Assembly (NCBI GenBank): GCA_031082225.1
Contig: JAVHLG010000021.1
Span: 1-56,145 of the forward strand
Source: Desulfovibrionaceae bacterium
GTDB lineage: Bacteria > Desulfobacterota > Desulfovibrionia > Desulfovibrionales > Desulfovibrionaceae
DNA length: 56,145 nucleotides
Direction: 5' to 3'
Below, one piece after another: positions 46,582-54,748 of the stretch. The position numbers and the translations under genes were made by a program. Under the pieces are notes generated by a model. The model ran no database searches. It saw nothing but the letters and a program-made list of their open reading frames with translations, and was not told the origin of the DNA. Position 1 is the stretch's first letter, and every line of letters starts with the position of its first letter.

Positions 46582-46836
46582 TCAGGCCTTGCCGCAACAG
46601 GTTCCCGGGCGGCAGGAGCGCTCGGCAGGGCGCGACCCGCAGCAGCCGTGGTCCGTAAATCCCGGCAGGGCCGTGCGTTCCCGGCCGGTCAGGGAGGACA
46701 CGGCGGCCGGTTGGCGCTCGGTTGCGGCCTGGCCGCAGGAGGGGCAGGGGGGGGAGGCCGCCTCCCCGCCCCGCACGCTCACCAGTTCCTCGAAGACATG
46801 CCCGCAGGCCGGGCACACGTAGTCATACAGGGGCAT
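46582..46836 (-). CDS. FmdB-family zinc ribbon protein
   Basis: An 84-residue protein with the FmdB start MPLYDYVCPACGHVFEELV and a second CxxC in PPCPSCGQ. The C-terminal part adds more cysteines (HGCCGSRP, GTCCGKA), a longer and more Cys-rich tail than most. Such zinc ribbons are thought to be regulatory. It lies between the NifU-like gene and the Mrp-like gene, in the same direction. Confidence 0.88.
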   Translation of the reverse strand: MPLYDYVCPACGHVFEELVSVRGGEAASPPCPSCGQAATERQPAAVSSLTGRERTALPGFTDHGCCGSRPAERSCRPGTCCGKA

Positions 46837-46931
46837 GGCGGATCATTCTCCATGATAGGTTTTCTCTGGTCCTGCCCACCGTCCACTCCGGCCAGCGCTG
46901 GGCGCAAAACGACAACGGGCGCGAACCATTT

Positions 46932-46971
46932 GGGATTCCAAAGGGCGAAGCCCTTTGGCCGCCGGAGGCAT
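46932..46971. repeat. REP-like palindromic element, copy C
   Basis: GGGATT, CCAAAGGGC-GAA-GCCCTTTGG and CCGCCGGAGGCAT: identical over its core to copy A. It lies in the gap between the Mrp-like and FmdB genes. Confidence 0.8.
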
Positions 46972-46994
46972 TCCCCCTGAGGTCTCCCGCCGTC

Positions 46995-48257
46995 CTAATG
47001 GTCGCAGGTGTTTTCGCCGGTGACCAGGCAGCCGCGCAGATAGTCGGCCACGATGGCTTCGGGCGAGTCGGCCTTGGCCCCCACCACCACCTTGACGCCC
47101 TTTTCCGTAAAAAGATCCCGGGCCTTCTGGCCCATGCCCCCGGCGATGACCAGATCCACCCCAAGGGTGGCGATCCAGGCCGGGATGACCCCGGGCTCAT
47201 GGGGCGGCGGAACCTCGTGGCGGGTTTCCATGATCCTGCCCGTGGCCGTGTCCACGTCCATGACCGCGAAGGTCTCGCAGTGGCCGAAGTGGGCGCACAG
47301 CGTGCCGCCCGCCGTGGGCACGGCCACGGTGAGCTTGGACCCGGCCGGGCCGTCGGCCACGGCATGGCCCGAGGCCGGGGCGGCGGCCGGGGCCTCCGGG
47401 CTCATGCGCGGCATGTCCACGGCCGGGGCCCTTTTCAAGGTCTCGGCCACGATGTCCTTGAAGGCCAGGGCCGAGGGGCTTTGGCCCTTGATGGCCAAAA
47501 AGGCCTCGCCCGCGTCGCCGGAACTGGCCACGGCAGGGTCGATGGGGATACGGCCCAGAAAGGCCACGCCCATGTCCCTGGCCAGGGCCTCGCCGCCGCC
47601 GGTGGAGAAGATGTTGTGCACGCTGCCGCAGTCCGGGCAGACAAATCCGCTCAAATTCTCCACGACGCCCAGGATGGGATTGCCCAGACGATGGCAGAAG
47701 GTCACCGAGCGGCGCACGTCGTCCACGGCCACGGCCTGGGGCGAGGTGACGATGAGGGCCTGGGCCTTTTCCCCCAGAAGCTGCATGACCGAAAGCGGCT
47801 CGTCGCCGGTCCCCGGAGGGCAGTCCACCACCAGATAGTCCAGATCCCCCCAGGCCACGTTCTCCAGAAACTGCTTGATGACCCCGCCCTTGACCGGGCC
47901 GCGCCAGATGACCGCCTCGTCCGAGTCGGGCAAAAGGAATCCCAGGGACATGACCTTGAGATTCCAGTTCCACTCCACGGGAATCATCATGTCGCCCTCA
48001 AGCCCGGGCTGGATGCCCGTGAGCTTGAGCAGGCGGGGGATGCTCGGGCCGTGCACGTCCACGTCCAAAAGCCCCACTTTTTTGCCCTCAAGGGCCAGTC
48101 CGGCGGCCAGATTGGCGGCCACGGTGCTCTTGCCCACCCCGCCCTTGCCGGAGAGGACCACGATTTTCTGCTTGATGCGGCACAAGGCCTGGTTCAGGCG
48201 CTTGTCATCCTCGCATTTGTCCTTGTCGGCACAACCCGAACACGCGCTCTCGCTCAT
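46995..48257 (-). CDS. Mrp/NBP35 ATPase fused to NifX-like domain (ORP cluster)
   Basis: A 420-residue fusion. N-terminal CSGCADKDKC is a small Cys motif; the Mrp/NBP35 P-loop domain follows (GKGGVGKS near residue 39, DVDVHGPS, CPPGTGDEP, CPDC). After a Pro/Ala linker at about residue 285-300, a MTH1175/NifX-like domain runs to the end (AVPTAGGTLCAHFGHCETF, GGMGQKARDLF). This architecture is that of DVU2109 in the Desulfovibrio orange-protein complex. Mrp ATPases carry iron-sulfur clusters; the NifX part would bind a molybdenum-type cluster. Co-directional with the two genes upstream. Confidence 0.92.
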   Translation of the reverse strand: MSESACSGCADKDKCEDDKRLNQALCRIKQKIVVLSGKGGVGKSTVAANLAAGLALEGKKVGLLDVDVHGPSIPRLLKLTGIQPGLEGDMMIPVEWNWNLKVMSLGFLLPDSDEAVIWRGPVKGGVIKQFLENVAWGDLDYLVVDCPPGTGDEPLSVMQLLGEKAQALIVTSPQAVAVDDVRRSVTFCHRLGNPILGVVENLSGFVCPDCGSVHNIFSTGGGEALARDMGVAFLGRIPIDPAVASSGDAGEAFLAIKGQSPSALAFKDIVAETLKRAPAVDMPRMSPEAPAAAPASGHAVADGPAGSKLTVAVPTAGGTLCAHFGHCETFAVMDVDTATGRIMETRHEVPPPHEPGVIPAWIATLGVDLVIAGGMGQKARDLFTEKGVKVVVGAKADSPEAIVADYLRGCLVTGENTCDH

Positions 48258-48291
48258 ATGCCCTTCCTTTTTCGCCCGTTGGCGTCAAATG

Positions 48292-48651
48292 TTACCAGTG
48301 TCCGTCCTTGTCCGCGGCCCCGGCCGGGGTCAGCGTCCCGGCCCGGAAGGCCTCGATGGCCTGGCCCACGGTGACTCCCTGGGCCAGATATATGGCGATG
48401 CCGCCCCGTTGCAAGGCGGAAAAGGCCTTGGGACCCACATGTCCGGTGATGACCGCGCCCACCCCCAGCCCGGCCACGGTCTGGGCCGACTGGATGCCCG
48501 CGCCCTGGGGCAGGGACAGGTTCTGGGTGTTTGCGGCAAAGGAACTCTCTCCGGACTCCAGGTCGTGGACGAAAAAACCGGCCGCCCGTCCGAAACGGGG
48601 GTCCAGGGGGCTTTCCAGAGAAGCCTTTTCGGTGGTGATGGCGATTTTCAT
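48292..48651 (-). CDS. Orange protein (ORP), NifX/MTH1175-like
   Basis: A 119-residue single-domain protein. The start MKIAITTEKASLESPLDPRFGRAAGF and core VGAVITGHVGPKAFSALQRGGI match the family of the D. gigas orange protein, which binds a S2MoS2CuS2MoS2 cluster, and DVU2108. The ATG at 48651 has AAGGAG eight bases upstream. It sits between the NifX-like gene and the Mrp fusion, as in the D. vulgaris orp cluster. The role in cell division reported for that complex is taken from literature, not seen here. Confidence 0.87.
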   Translation of the reverse strand: MKIAITTEKASLESPLDPRFGRAAGFFVHDLESGESSFAANTQNLSLPQGAGIQSAQTVAGLGVGAVITGHVGPKAFSALQRGGIAIYLAQGVTVGQAIEAFRAGTLTPAGAADKDGHW

Positions 48652-48700
48652 ATGCGTCTCCTTGCGTGAAAAATGGAATGCCGTGACGGCGTACACGGCG

Positions 48701-49105
48701 CTATTGGCGGCCTCTGCCCCCGCGTCCGCCTGCCGCCCGGCGCGGACAGATGCCCGGGGCGCGCAGGGCGGACACCCGGTCGTGGACCACGGCGGAAAGA
48801 ACCTCGTCCACCTGGCCGGCGATCCAGGGGTCCATGCGGATTCCGGCGGCCAGAAACATCTCCACGCACCGGCAGGTGGCCCCGCCGCAGACCAGCCGGT
48901 TCACCCCGGCCCGGCGAAGCGCCCCGGGCAGTCCGGGCAGGCCTTCCCCGGGCATGAGGCATTCCCCGGTAAAAACCGCCCTGCCGTCCGCCACCCGGTA
49001 CAGGCGCAGGCTGGCGGCGGTCTCCAGGAGCGAGGCCAGACGGTCCTCGTAGCAGGCCAGGCAGATCAGGCTGGGGCGGGAAGCGGCTGGCGTTTTTTCA
49101 TTCAT
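48701..49105 (-). CDS. ORP-cluster protein, DVU2107-like
   Basis: A 134-residue soluble protein. It has CLACYEDR, then GALRRAGVNRLVCGGATCRCVEMF, a Cys-rich metal-site-like segment with weak similarity to NifX-type domains, and a Gly/Arg-rich tail. It is the first gene after the -24/-12 promoter on the minus strand, corresponding in position to DVU2107 of the orp cluster. The ATG at 49105 has no strong ribosome site. Function unknown. Confidence 0.7.
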   Translation of the reverse strand: MNEKTPAASRPSLICLACYEDRLASLLETAASLRLYRVADGRAVFTGECLMPGEGLPGLPGALRRAGVNRLVCGGATCRCVEMFLAAGIRMDPWIAGQVDEVLSAVVHDRVSALRAPGICPRRAAGGRGGRGRQ

Positions 49106-49145
49106 AGTGGGTACATGGCATCGCACGTGTTTCACGACACCCACT

Positions 49146-49161
49146 AGCATTTGCCGTGCCG
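49146..49161 (-). promoter_or_regulatory. Sigma-54 promoter of the minus-strand ORP operon
   Basis: Minus strand: CGGCACG-GCAA-ATGCT, invariant GG and GC ten bases apart, five of seven -24 bases beyond GG exact. It lies 40 bases before the DVU2107-like gene. Transcription should begin near 49135. Confidence 0.72.
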
Positions 49162-49218
49162 TTAAAAAATAGTGTGCTATATTGAAGTGATAATGAAATG
49201 TTGCGGGTGGCGTGGGAG

Positions 49219-49243
49219 ATGGCGTGGGCAAAAAATACGCCAT
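49219..49243. promoter_or_regulatory. Candidate activator-binding site
   Basis: ATGGCGT (49219-49225) and its complement ACGCCAT (49237-49243), separated by 11 bases, 60-75 bases upstream of the -24 element. A related GGGC-A-rich-CC string lies near 50655 before the other promoter. Binding is inferred. Confidence 0.4.
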
Positions 49244-49265
49244 GCCTGGGTGTTGTGGGCGAGTT

Positions 49266-50597
49266 TTACTCCCCCGGTCCTGTTTCCAGGATGCGGCGCA
49301 GGGTGTCCTTGGTGATGCCGAGCTCCCGGCAGGCGGCCATGCGGCGGCCCTGATGCCGGGCCAGGGCGGCCATGACCGCGGCATGCTTGGCGGCACGCAT
49401 GGTCGGGGCGGCAGGGGGCTGGTCGTCGGCAGGCGACGGGACGGCGGGCCGCAGGTAGTCCGGCAGGTGCTCCAGGTCGATCTGGCCGCCCGAACACAGG
49501 ATGAAGGCGTATTCCAGGATGTTTTGCAACTCGCGCACGTTGCCGGGGAAGTCGTGATGCAAAAGCAGGCGCATGACCTCCGGGCTGGCCCCGGACACGT
49601 TTTTGCCCTGCACGGCGTTTTGGCCTGCGATGAAATGGGCGGTCAAAAGGGCCACGTCCTCGGGGCGTTCGCGCAAGGGGGGCAGGACCAGGCGCACCAC
49701 CCCCAGCCGGTAGAAGAGGTCGCGCCGGAAGGTTCCCTCGGCCACCATGGCCTCAAGATCCCGGTTGGTGGCCGCCACCACCCGGGCGTCGGCGGTCTGG
49801 GGCGTGTCCGACCCCAGGGGCTCGAAGACCTTCTCCTGGAGCACGCGCAGAAGTTTGACCTGAAGCGCCAGGGGCATGTCCCCGATCTCGTCCAGAAAAA
49901 TGGTGCCGCCCTTGGCCGAGGCGAAGCGGCCCTTGCGCGCGGTCCTGGCGTCGGTGAAGGCCCCCTTGGCGTGGCCGAAGAGCTCGGATTCCAAAAGCTC
50001 GCCCGGAATGGCCCCGCAGTTGACGGCCACGAAGGGGCCTCCCTTGCGCGGGCTCTGGGTGTGGATGGCCCGGGCGAAAAGCTCCTTGCCCGTGCCGGAT
50101 TCGCCAAGGAGCAGCACGGTTGAGCCGCTGGCCGCGATCTTGGGCAGCATCTCCAGCATCCGGGCCATGCGGCGGCTTTTGGTCACGATGTCGTCCAGGG
50201 TGGCGATGCCCTGGAGCTCCTTGCGCATGCGCTGCAGCTCGGAGATGTCCCGAAAGGTCTCCACCCCGCCCACGATCTGGCCCGAGGCGTCGCGCAGGGG
50301 CGAGGCGCTGATGCTGATGGGGATTTTCTCCCCGTCGGGGCGCACGATGAAGATGGAGGTGTTGGACAGGGAGTCGCCCGTGGCGATGCACTGTTTCAGG
50401 GCGCAGGCCCCGTCGCAGATGCTGGAGTGGAACACGTCCCAGCATTTGCGGCCCACGGCGGCCTCGGGGGCGATGCCGATGATCTCTCCGGCGGCCCGGT
50501 TGAACGAGGTCACGGTCCAGTCCCGGTCCACGGTGAACACGCCGTCGGCCAGGGACTCCATGATGGCCTGGCAGGGGATGTTTTTGGGAAAGTGCAT
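49266..50597 (-). CDS. PAS sigma-54 activator of the ORP operons
   Basis: A 443-residue activator. The N-terminal PAS domain (residues about 12-125) contains an unusual Cys motif, [19 protein letters not shown]. The AAA+ domain has Walker A GESGTGKE, the loop GAFTDA in place of GAFTGA, and Walker [12 protein letters not shown]. The C-terminal helix-turn-helix is [23 protein letters not shown]. Its position between two divergent operons that both carry -24/-12 promoters is that of DVU2106, which activates both orp operons. The PAS cysteines may sense redox or a metal cluster. Confidence 0.92.
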   Translation of the reverse strand: MHFPKNIPCQAIMESLADGVFTVDRDWTVTSFNRAAGEIIGIAPEAAVGRKCWDVFHSSICDGACALKQCIATGDSLSNTSIFIVRPDGEKIPISISASPLRDASGQIVGGVETFRDISELQRMRKELQGIATLDDIVTKSRRMARMLEMLPKIAASGSTVLLLGESGTGKELFARAIHTQSPRKGGPFVAVNCGAIPGELLESELFGHAKGAFTDARTARKGRFASAKGGTIFLDEIGDMPLALQVKLLRVLQEKVFEPLGSDTPQTADARVVAATNRDLEAMVAEGTFRRDLFYRLGVVRLVLPPLRERPEDVALLTAHFIAGQNAVQGKNVSGASPEVMRLLLHHDFPGNVRELQNILEYAFILCSGGQIDLEHLPDYLRPAVPSPADDQPPAAPTMRAAKHAAVMAALARHQGRRMAACRELGITKDTLRRILETGPGE

Positions 50598-50727
50598 GGC
50601 GGTCTCGCAGGGTGCGGGCTGAAAATGCGCCGGTTTTGGCGAAACATGCGGGCGAAAAAATCGTCCGATTCGGTTTCGATCCTACACCGCTTTTTTCAAC
50701 TTGTCCAAATTCCGGGCCATTTTTTCT

Positions 50728-50743
50728 TGGCATGCGAAATGCT
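50728..50743 (+). promoter_or_regulatory. Sigma-54 promoter of the plus-strand ORP operon
   Basis: TGGCATG-CGAA-ATGCT: GG and GC ten bases apart, 47 bases before the start at 50790. It resembles the promoter at 38269. Confidence 0.72.
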
Positions 50744-50789
50744 TTTTAAGAGGCGACACGACAACACACAACACCAAGGAGGCATCATC

Positions 50790-51173
50790 ATGCCAGGATT
50801 CAATGGAACCGGGCCCCAGGGCAATGGGCCGCTTCCCGGCGGGGGGCGCGGCATGTGCGCCCAGACCGGCACGGGGATGGCGGGAGGACGCGGCATGGGC
50901 CGTCGCGGTGCAGGGGGCCAAGGCCAGGGTCAGGGTCAAGGTCAGGGCCAGGGGCAAGGCCGGGGTCAGGGTCAGGGCCGGGGTCAGGGTCAGGGCCGGG
51001 GCCAGGGTCAGGGCCAGGGCCAGGGTCAGGGCCAGGGCATATCCCAGGGAGCGGCTCAGGACGCAGGCCAGAGCCCGGCCGAGCCCGGGGCCGCCATGTC
51101 CCCCGAGGAATATGTGGCCTGGCTTGAGGCCGAGCTGGCCAAAACCCGCGCCAAGATGGGGCAGGGGAGTTAA
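50790..51173 (+). CDS. DUF5320-like Gly/Gln-rich protein
   Basis: A 127-residue protein. The N-terminal MPGFNGTGPQGNGPLPGGGRGMC is the DUF5320 signature seen in many ORP-type clusters. Residues about 43-84 are almost pure Gly-Gln/Gly-Arg repeats; the end (MSPEEYVAWLEAELAKTRAKMG) is a short coiled coil. The ATG at 50790 has AAGGAGG upstream. It is first in the plus-strand ORP operon (DVU2105 position). The repeat is likely disordered. Confidence 0.85.
   Translation: MPGFNGTGPQGNGPLPGGGRGMCAQTGTGMAGGRGMGRRGAGGQGQGQGQGQGQGQGRGQGQGRGQGQGRGQGQGQGQGQGQGISQGAAQDAGQSPAEPGAAMSPEEYVAWLEAELAKTRAKMGQGS
50916..51038 (+). repeat. In-frame 6-bp tandem repeat (Gly-Gln)n
   Basis: About twenty hexamers of CAGGGN/CAAGGN with CGGGGN variants at regular 18-base intervals, coding GQ, GQ, GR. 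The register is kept, so length changes would not shift the frame. Prone to copy-number variation. Confidence 0.9.
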
Positions 51174-52135
51174 TGGGCGCCACAGTCGATGAAACCCCGG
51201 TTTCCGGGGGCGCGTCTCCCGGGAACCGGCAACAGGACCATCCGGTTATGAAAATCGCCATCGCCAGCGGCAAGGGCGGCACGGGAAAAACCATGGTGGC
51301 GGTCAATCTGGCTGTACTTGCGGCCGAGGCCGGGCAGCAGGTGGTCTTTGCCGACTGCGACGTGGAGGAACCCAACGCCCACGTCTTTCTGCCCACGGTC
51401 TGGGAGCGCGAGGATAAGGCCCTGCTGCCCATTCCCCGGTTTGACCAAAACCGGTGTCTGGGGGAATCCTGCCGGGCGTGCCTGGATCTGTGCCGGTTCA
51501 AGGCGCTTATCCGCATGGCCGGAGAGATCATGCTCTTCCCGGAGATGTGCCACGGCTGCGGCCTGTGCAAATTGGCCTGCCCGGCCGGGGCTGTGGCCGA
51601 CGACGTGCGCGAACTTGGCGTGGTGCGCCAGGGGGTATCCGGAGGCATCCGCATGGCCGGGGGGCTTTCCCGGGTGGGCGAGGCCATGTCCACGCCGCTG
51701 ATCAAGGCGGTCAAGCAGTCCGCGAACGACGCGCCGCTCCAGATCTGGGACTGTCCGCCGGGAACGGCCTGTCCGGTCATCGCGGCCGTGTCCGGGGCGG
51801 ATTACGTGATCCTGGTGGCCGAGCCCACGGCGTTCGGGCTGCACGACCTGAACCTGGCCGTGGAACTGGTGCGGGCCCTGGGACTGCCCCACGGGGTGGT
51901 CATCAACCGCGACGGCATGGGCGACGACCGGGTGCTGTCGTATCTTGAGCGGGAAGGCATCGCGCTTTTGGGGCGCATCCCCGGCAGCCTGGAGGCCGCC
52001 CGGGCCTCGGCCCGGGGCGGGCTCTTGGTCCGGACGTTCCCGGAGATACGGGCCGTATTGGAAACCGTCCTGGCCACGGTCCAGGAACGTATCCGGGCAA
52101 GCGCCGGACAAGGGGAGGCGGCATGCGCGAGATAG
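51173..52135 (+). CDS. MinD-type P-loop ATPase with ferredoxin domain (ORP cluster)
   Basis: A 320-residue protein of the MinD/ParA superfamily with an inserted ferredoxin. The deviant Walker A is KGGTGKT (near residue 34); DCDVEEPNAH follows. The insert has CLGESCRACLDLC and CHGCGLCKLAC for [4Fe-4S] clusters, then DCPPGTACPV and VAEPTAFG. It corresponds to DVU2104. The ATG at 51173 overlaps the preceding TAA; an ATG at 51248 (MKIAIASGKGG) would fit the family start better, but neither has an ideal ribosome site. Confidence 0.9.
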   Translation: MGATVDETPVSGGASPGNRQQDHPVMKIAIASGKGGTGKTMVAVNLAVLAAEAGQQVVFADCDVEEPNAHVFLPTVWEREDKALLPIPRFDQNRCLGESCRACLDLCRFKALIRMAGEIMLFPEMCHGCGLCKLACPAGAVADDVRELGVVRQGVSGGIRMAGGLSRVGEAMSTPLIKAVKQSANDAPLQIWDCPPGTACPVIAAVSGADYVILVAEPTAFGLHDLNLAVELVRALGLPHGVVINRDGMGDDRVLSYLEREGIALLGRIPGSLEAARASARGGLLVRTFPEIRAVLETVLATVQERIRASAGQGEAACAR

Positions 52136-52998
52136 TGGTGCTTTCCGGCAAGGGCGGCACTGGAAAGACCAGCGTCACGGCCGCCCTGGCCGTGTGCGCG
52201 GCGAAAAGCGAACTCCCGGGCGGGCCGCCGGTTCTGGCCGACTGCGACGTGGACGCCGCCGACCTGCATCTGGTCCTGGCACCCGCCGTTTTGGAGCGCC
52301 ATGAATTTATTGGCGGGGACAAGGCCGCCATCGACGCGGCAGTGTGCCAGTCCTGCGGCCTGTGTCGCGAGGCCTGCCGTTTCGGGGCCATCGACGAAGC
52401 GTTTCAGGTGGTCGAGGCCTCCTGCGAGGGCTGCGGGGTCTGCGCCTATGTCTGCCCTGCCGGGGCCGCGACCCTTGGCCCGCGCATGTCCGGGGACTGG
52501 TTTTTATCCGAGACCCGGGCAGGGATCATGGTCCATGCGGCGCTGCGCATGGGCGAGGAGAATTCCGGAAAGCTGGTGTCCACGGTGAAAAAGGCGGCCC
52601 GGGCCGAGGCGGAAAGGCTTGGCCGGGACATCCTGCTGGTGGACGGCTCCCCGGGCATCGGCTGTCCGGTCATCGCCTCCCTGGGCGGGGCCTCCACGGT
52701 GCTCATGGTGGCCGAGCCCACGCTCTCGGCGGTGCATGACCTCAAAAGGGTCCACGCCCTGGCCCGGCATTTCGGCATCCCCTGCGCCGCCATCCTCAAC
52801 AAGGCCGACCTCTGCCCGGAGCTGACCCGGGAGTTGGCGGCCTTTTGCGGGGAGTCGGGGATCGCCGTCCTGGGGGAGCTTCCCTATGACCCGGCCTTTG
52901 TCGCGGCCCAACTGGCCGGACAAAGCGTTGCGGAATACGCCCCGGAAAGGTACGAAGGGCTTTTTTCGGAGATCTGGCGACGGCTTGCGGCATCGTAG
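52123..52998 (+). CDS. Second MinD-type ATPase with ferredoxin domain (ORP cluster)
   Basis: A 291-residue paralogue of the preceding protein: KGGTGKTS, DCDVDAADLHLVLAP, then CQSCGLCREAC and CEGCGVCAYVC ferredoxin motifs, DGSPGIGCPV and VAEPTLSAVHDL. It corresponds to DVU2103. It overlaps the upstream gene by 13 bases, so the two are coupled and probably form a heterodimer that couples ATP use to an iron-sulfur redox step. Confidence 0.93.
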   Translation: MREIVVLSGKGGTGKTSVTAALAVCAAKSELPGGPPVLADCDVDAADLHLVLAPAVLERHEFIGGDKAAIDAAVCQSCGLCREACRFGAIDEAFQVVEASCEGCGVCAYVCPAGAATLGPRMSGDWFLSETRAGIMVHAALRMGEENSGKLVSTVKKAARAEAERLGRDILLVDGSPGIGCPVIASLGGASTVLMVAEPTLSAVHDLKRVHALARHFGIPCAAILNKADLCPELTRELAAFCGESGIAVLGELPYDPAFVAAQLAGQSVAEYAPERYEGLFSEIWRRLAAS

Positions 52999-53108
52999 GC
53001 GTCCGCCCCCCTGAAGACGCAGGTGTTCCGGGGGGGCCGACATCCGGGGGCCCGGATTCGGGGACGCGGCGCACGCGATGCCCGGGCCGTGCCCACGGGG
53101 AGCCCTGC

Positions 53109-54446
53109 ATGCCTCAGGACGGCAACGACATGACGTCGCGGGACGATCTTGACCGGGTGCTCGACGACCTGGGCCTGGGCGTTTTCACCGTGGACGAGGA
53201 CTTCACCCTGCGCTTTTTCAACCGGGAGGCGGAGCGCATCACCGGCTATTCCCGGGCCGAGGTCGTGGGGAAGAAGTGCCACGAGGTCTTTTATACCCCC
53301 AACTGCAACGAGCGCTGCCAACTGCGGCAGGCCATCCGCACCGGCCGCAAGATCGGCAGGACCAGGCTGGACATCCTGGACAAGTCCGGCCGCCGTCTGG
53401 CCGTGGAGGTCTCGGCCGCGCCCCTGACCGACGCCTCGGGACGGATCGTGGGCGGGGTGGAGACGTTTCTGGATGTGTCCGGGGCGGACATCCCGCTCCC
53501 GGAGGGCGTCCGGTCTCCGGGGCTGGACGAGTTCGTGGGCGCAGACGACGCCGTCTTGCGCCTGTTCGAGACCCTGACCCTGGCCGCCGGAACCACCGCC
53601 CCCATCCTGCTTTTGGGCGAGACGGGCACGGGCAAGGATCTGCTGGCCCGGGCCGCCCACCGCCTGAGCCATCGCCGGGACGGCCCCTTCGTCAAGATCA
53701 ACTGCGCCGCGCTGCCCGAAAATCTGCTGGAATCCGAACTCTTCGGCTATAAAAAGGGGGCCTTCACCGACGCCCGGGCCGACAAGCCGGGCATTTTGCA
53801 GACCGCCGAGGGCGGCACGGTCTTTTTCGACGAGATCGGCGAACTGCCCCTGGCGCTCCAGGCCAAGCTGCTCCAGGTCATGGAGGAAAAACGCTTTCAC
53901 CCGCTTGGGGCCACCGCGCCCCGGACCGTGGACGTGCGCCTGGTGGCGGCCACCAACCGCAGCCTCAAGGCCCTGGCGGCGGAGGGCAGATTCCGCGAGG
54001 ATTTGTACTTCCGCCTGCGGGTGCTGGAGCTTGAGATCCCCCCCCTGCGTCGGCGGCGCGGCGACATTCCCCTTTTGGTTGAGCATTTCATCAAACATAT
54101 CGGCGAGATGTATCACAAACGGATCGCCGGGGCGGACCCTTCGGTCATGAAGCTCTTATTCCGCCACGATTTTCCCGGCAACGTGCGGGAACTTCTGCAT
54201 GTGGTGGAGCACGCGGTCATCCTGGCCAGGGACGAGGTGCTGCATGTCGGCGACCTGCCGCCCTCCCTGGCCCAGGCCGCCCCCCGCAAGGCCGTCACGG
54301 ACGATCCCAGCCCCCTGGCCCGCAGCGAGCGGGACTGCCTCGTGGAAGAACTGGCGGCGCATGGCTGGAACATGACCCGGACCGCCACAACCCTTGGCGT
54401 CAACCGTTCCACCCTGTGGCGCAAGATGAAAAAATACGGCCTGTAG
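53109..54446 (+). CDS. PAS sigma-54 activator upstream of the selenoprotein gene
   Basis: A 445-residue activator built like the ORP one. The PAS domain has a Cys motif CHEVFYTPNCNERC. The AAA+ domain has Walker A GETGTGKD, GAFTDA in the sigma-54 loop, and Walker B GGTVFFDEIGE. The Fis-type helix-turn-helix is WNMTRTATTLGVNRSTLWRKMKKYGL. The next gene downstream has a -24/-12 promoter and palindromic TGTTGC sites, so it is the likely target. Start at 53109; an ATG at 53130 is also in frame. Confidence 0.92.
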   Translation: MPQDGNDMTSRDDLDRVLDDLGLGVFTVDEDFTLRFFNREAERITGYSRAEVVGKKCHEVFYTPNCNERCQLRQAIRTGRKIGRTRLDILDKSGRRLAVEVSAAPLTDASGRIVGGVETFLDVSGADIPLPEGVRSPGLDEFVGADDAVLRLFETLTLAAGTTAPILLLGETGTGKDLLARAAHRLSHRRDGPFVKINCAALPENLLESELFGYKKGAFTDARADKPGILQTAEGGTVFFDEIGELPLALQAKLLQVMEEKRFHPLGATAPRTVDVRLVAATNRSLKALAAEGRFREDLYFRLRVLELEIPPLRRRRGDIPLLVEHFIKHIGEMYHKRIAGADPSVMKLLFRHDFPGNVRELLHVVEHAVILARDEVLHVGDLPPSLAQAAPRKAVTDDPSPLARSERDCLVEELAAHGWNMTRTATTLGVNRSTLWRKMKKYGL

Positions 54447-54535
54447 GGGACGCACCCGACCGCTTCCCCGGGATTGTCCGGTCCGTCGCACCGCGAGGAG
54501 TGTGGTTTCCCGTCCATCCTGAGAGCATCTCCTGT

Positions 54536-54573
54536 TGTTGCGAGGATGCAACATGTGTTGCGCCAGGTGTTGC
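54536..54573. promoter_or_regulatory. Palindromic activator sites (TGTTGC/GCAACA)
   Basis: TGTTGC-GAGGAT-GCAACA is a perfect dyad at 54536-54553, followed by further TGTTGC half sites at 54556-54561 and 54568-54573. It lies about 100 bases upstream of the -24 element, the usual distance for a sigma-54 activator. It fits the activator gene ending at 54446. Confidence 0.6.
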
Positions 54574-54658
54574 AAATGCGCGACATGGGTACCGCTCGGA
54601 TTGGGCATTCGCCTTTCAAAACAGCCTGAATACATCGAAATATCCGATCTGACGGCGG

Positions 54659-54674
54659 CGGCACGGCTTTTGCG
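54659..54674 (+). promoter_or_regulatory. Sigma-54 promoter of the selenoprotein gene
   Basis: CGGCACG-GCTT-TTGCG: only the first and last positions depart from TGGCACG-N4-TTGCW. GG and GC are ten bases apart. It lies 75 bases before the ATG at 54749. Confidence 0.75.
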
Positions 54675-54748
54675 AGAACGATGCGGTTCCACACGAAATC
54701 CGCTGGCGGAGGGCCGGGCGTCGGCGCCGCAGCCAAAAGGAGACGAAT

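Larger units (their letters stand above)
54447..54748. other. Regulatory gap before the selenoprotein gene, 302 bases
   Basis: Holds the TGTTGC activator sites and the -24/-12 promoter listed separately. No gene is supported. Confidence 0.6.
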
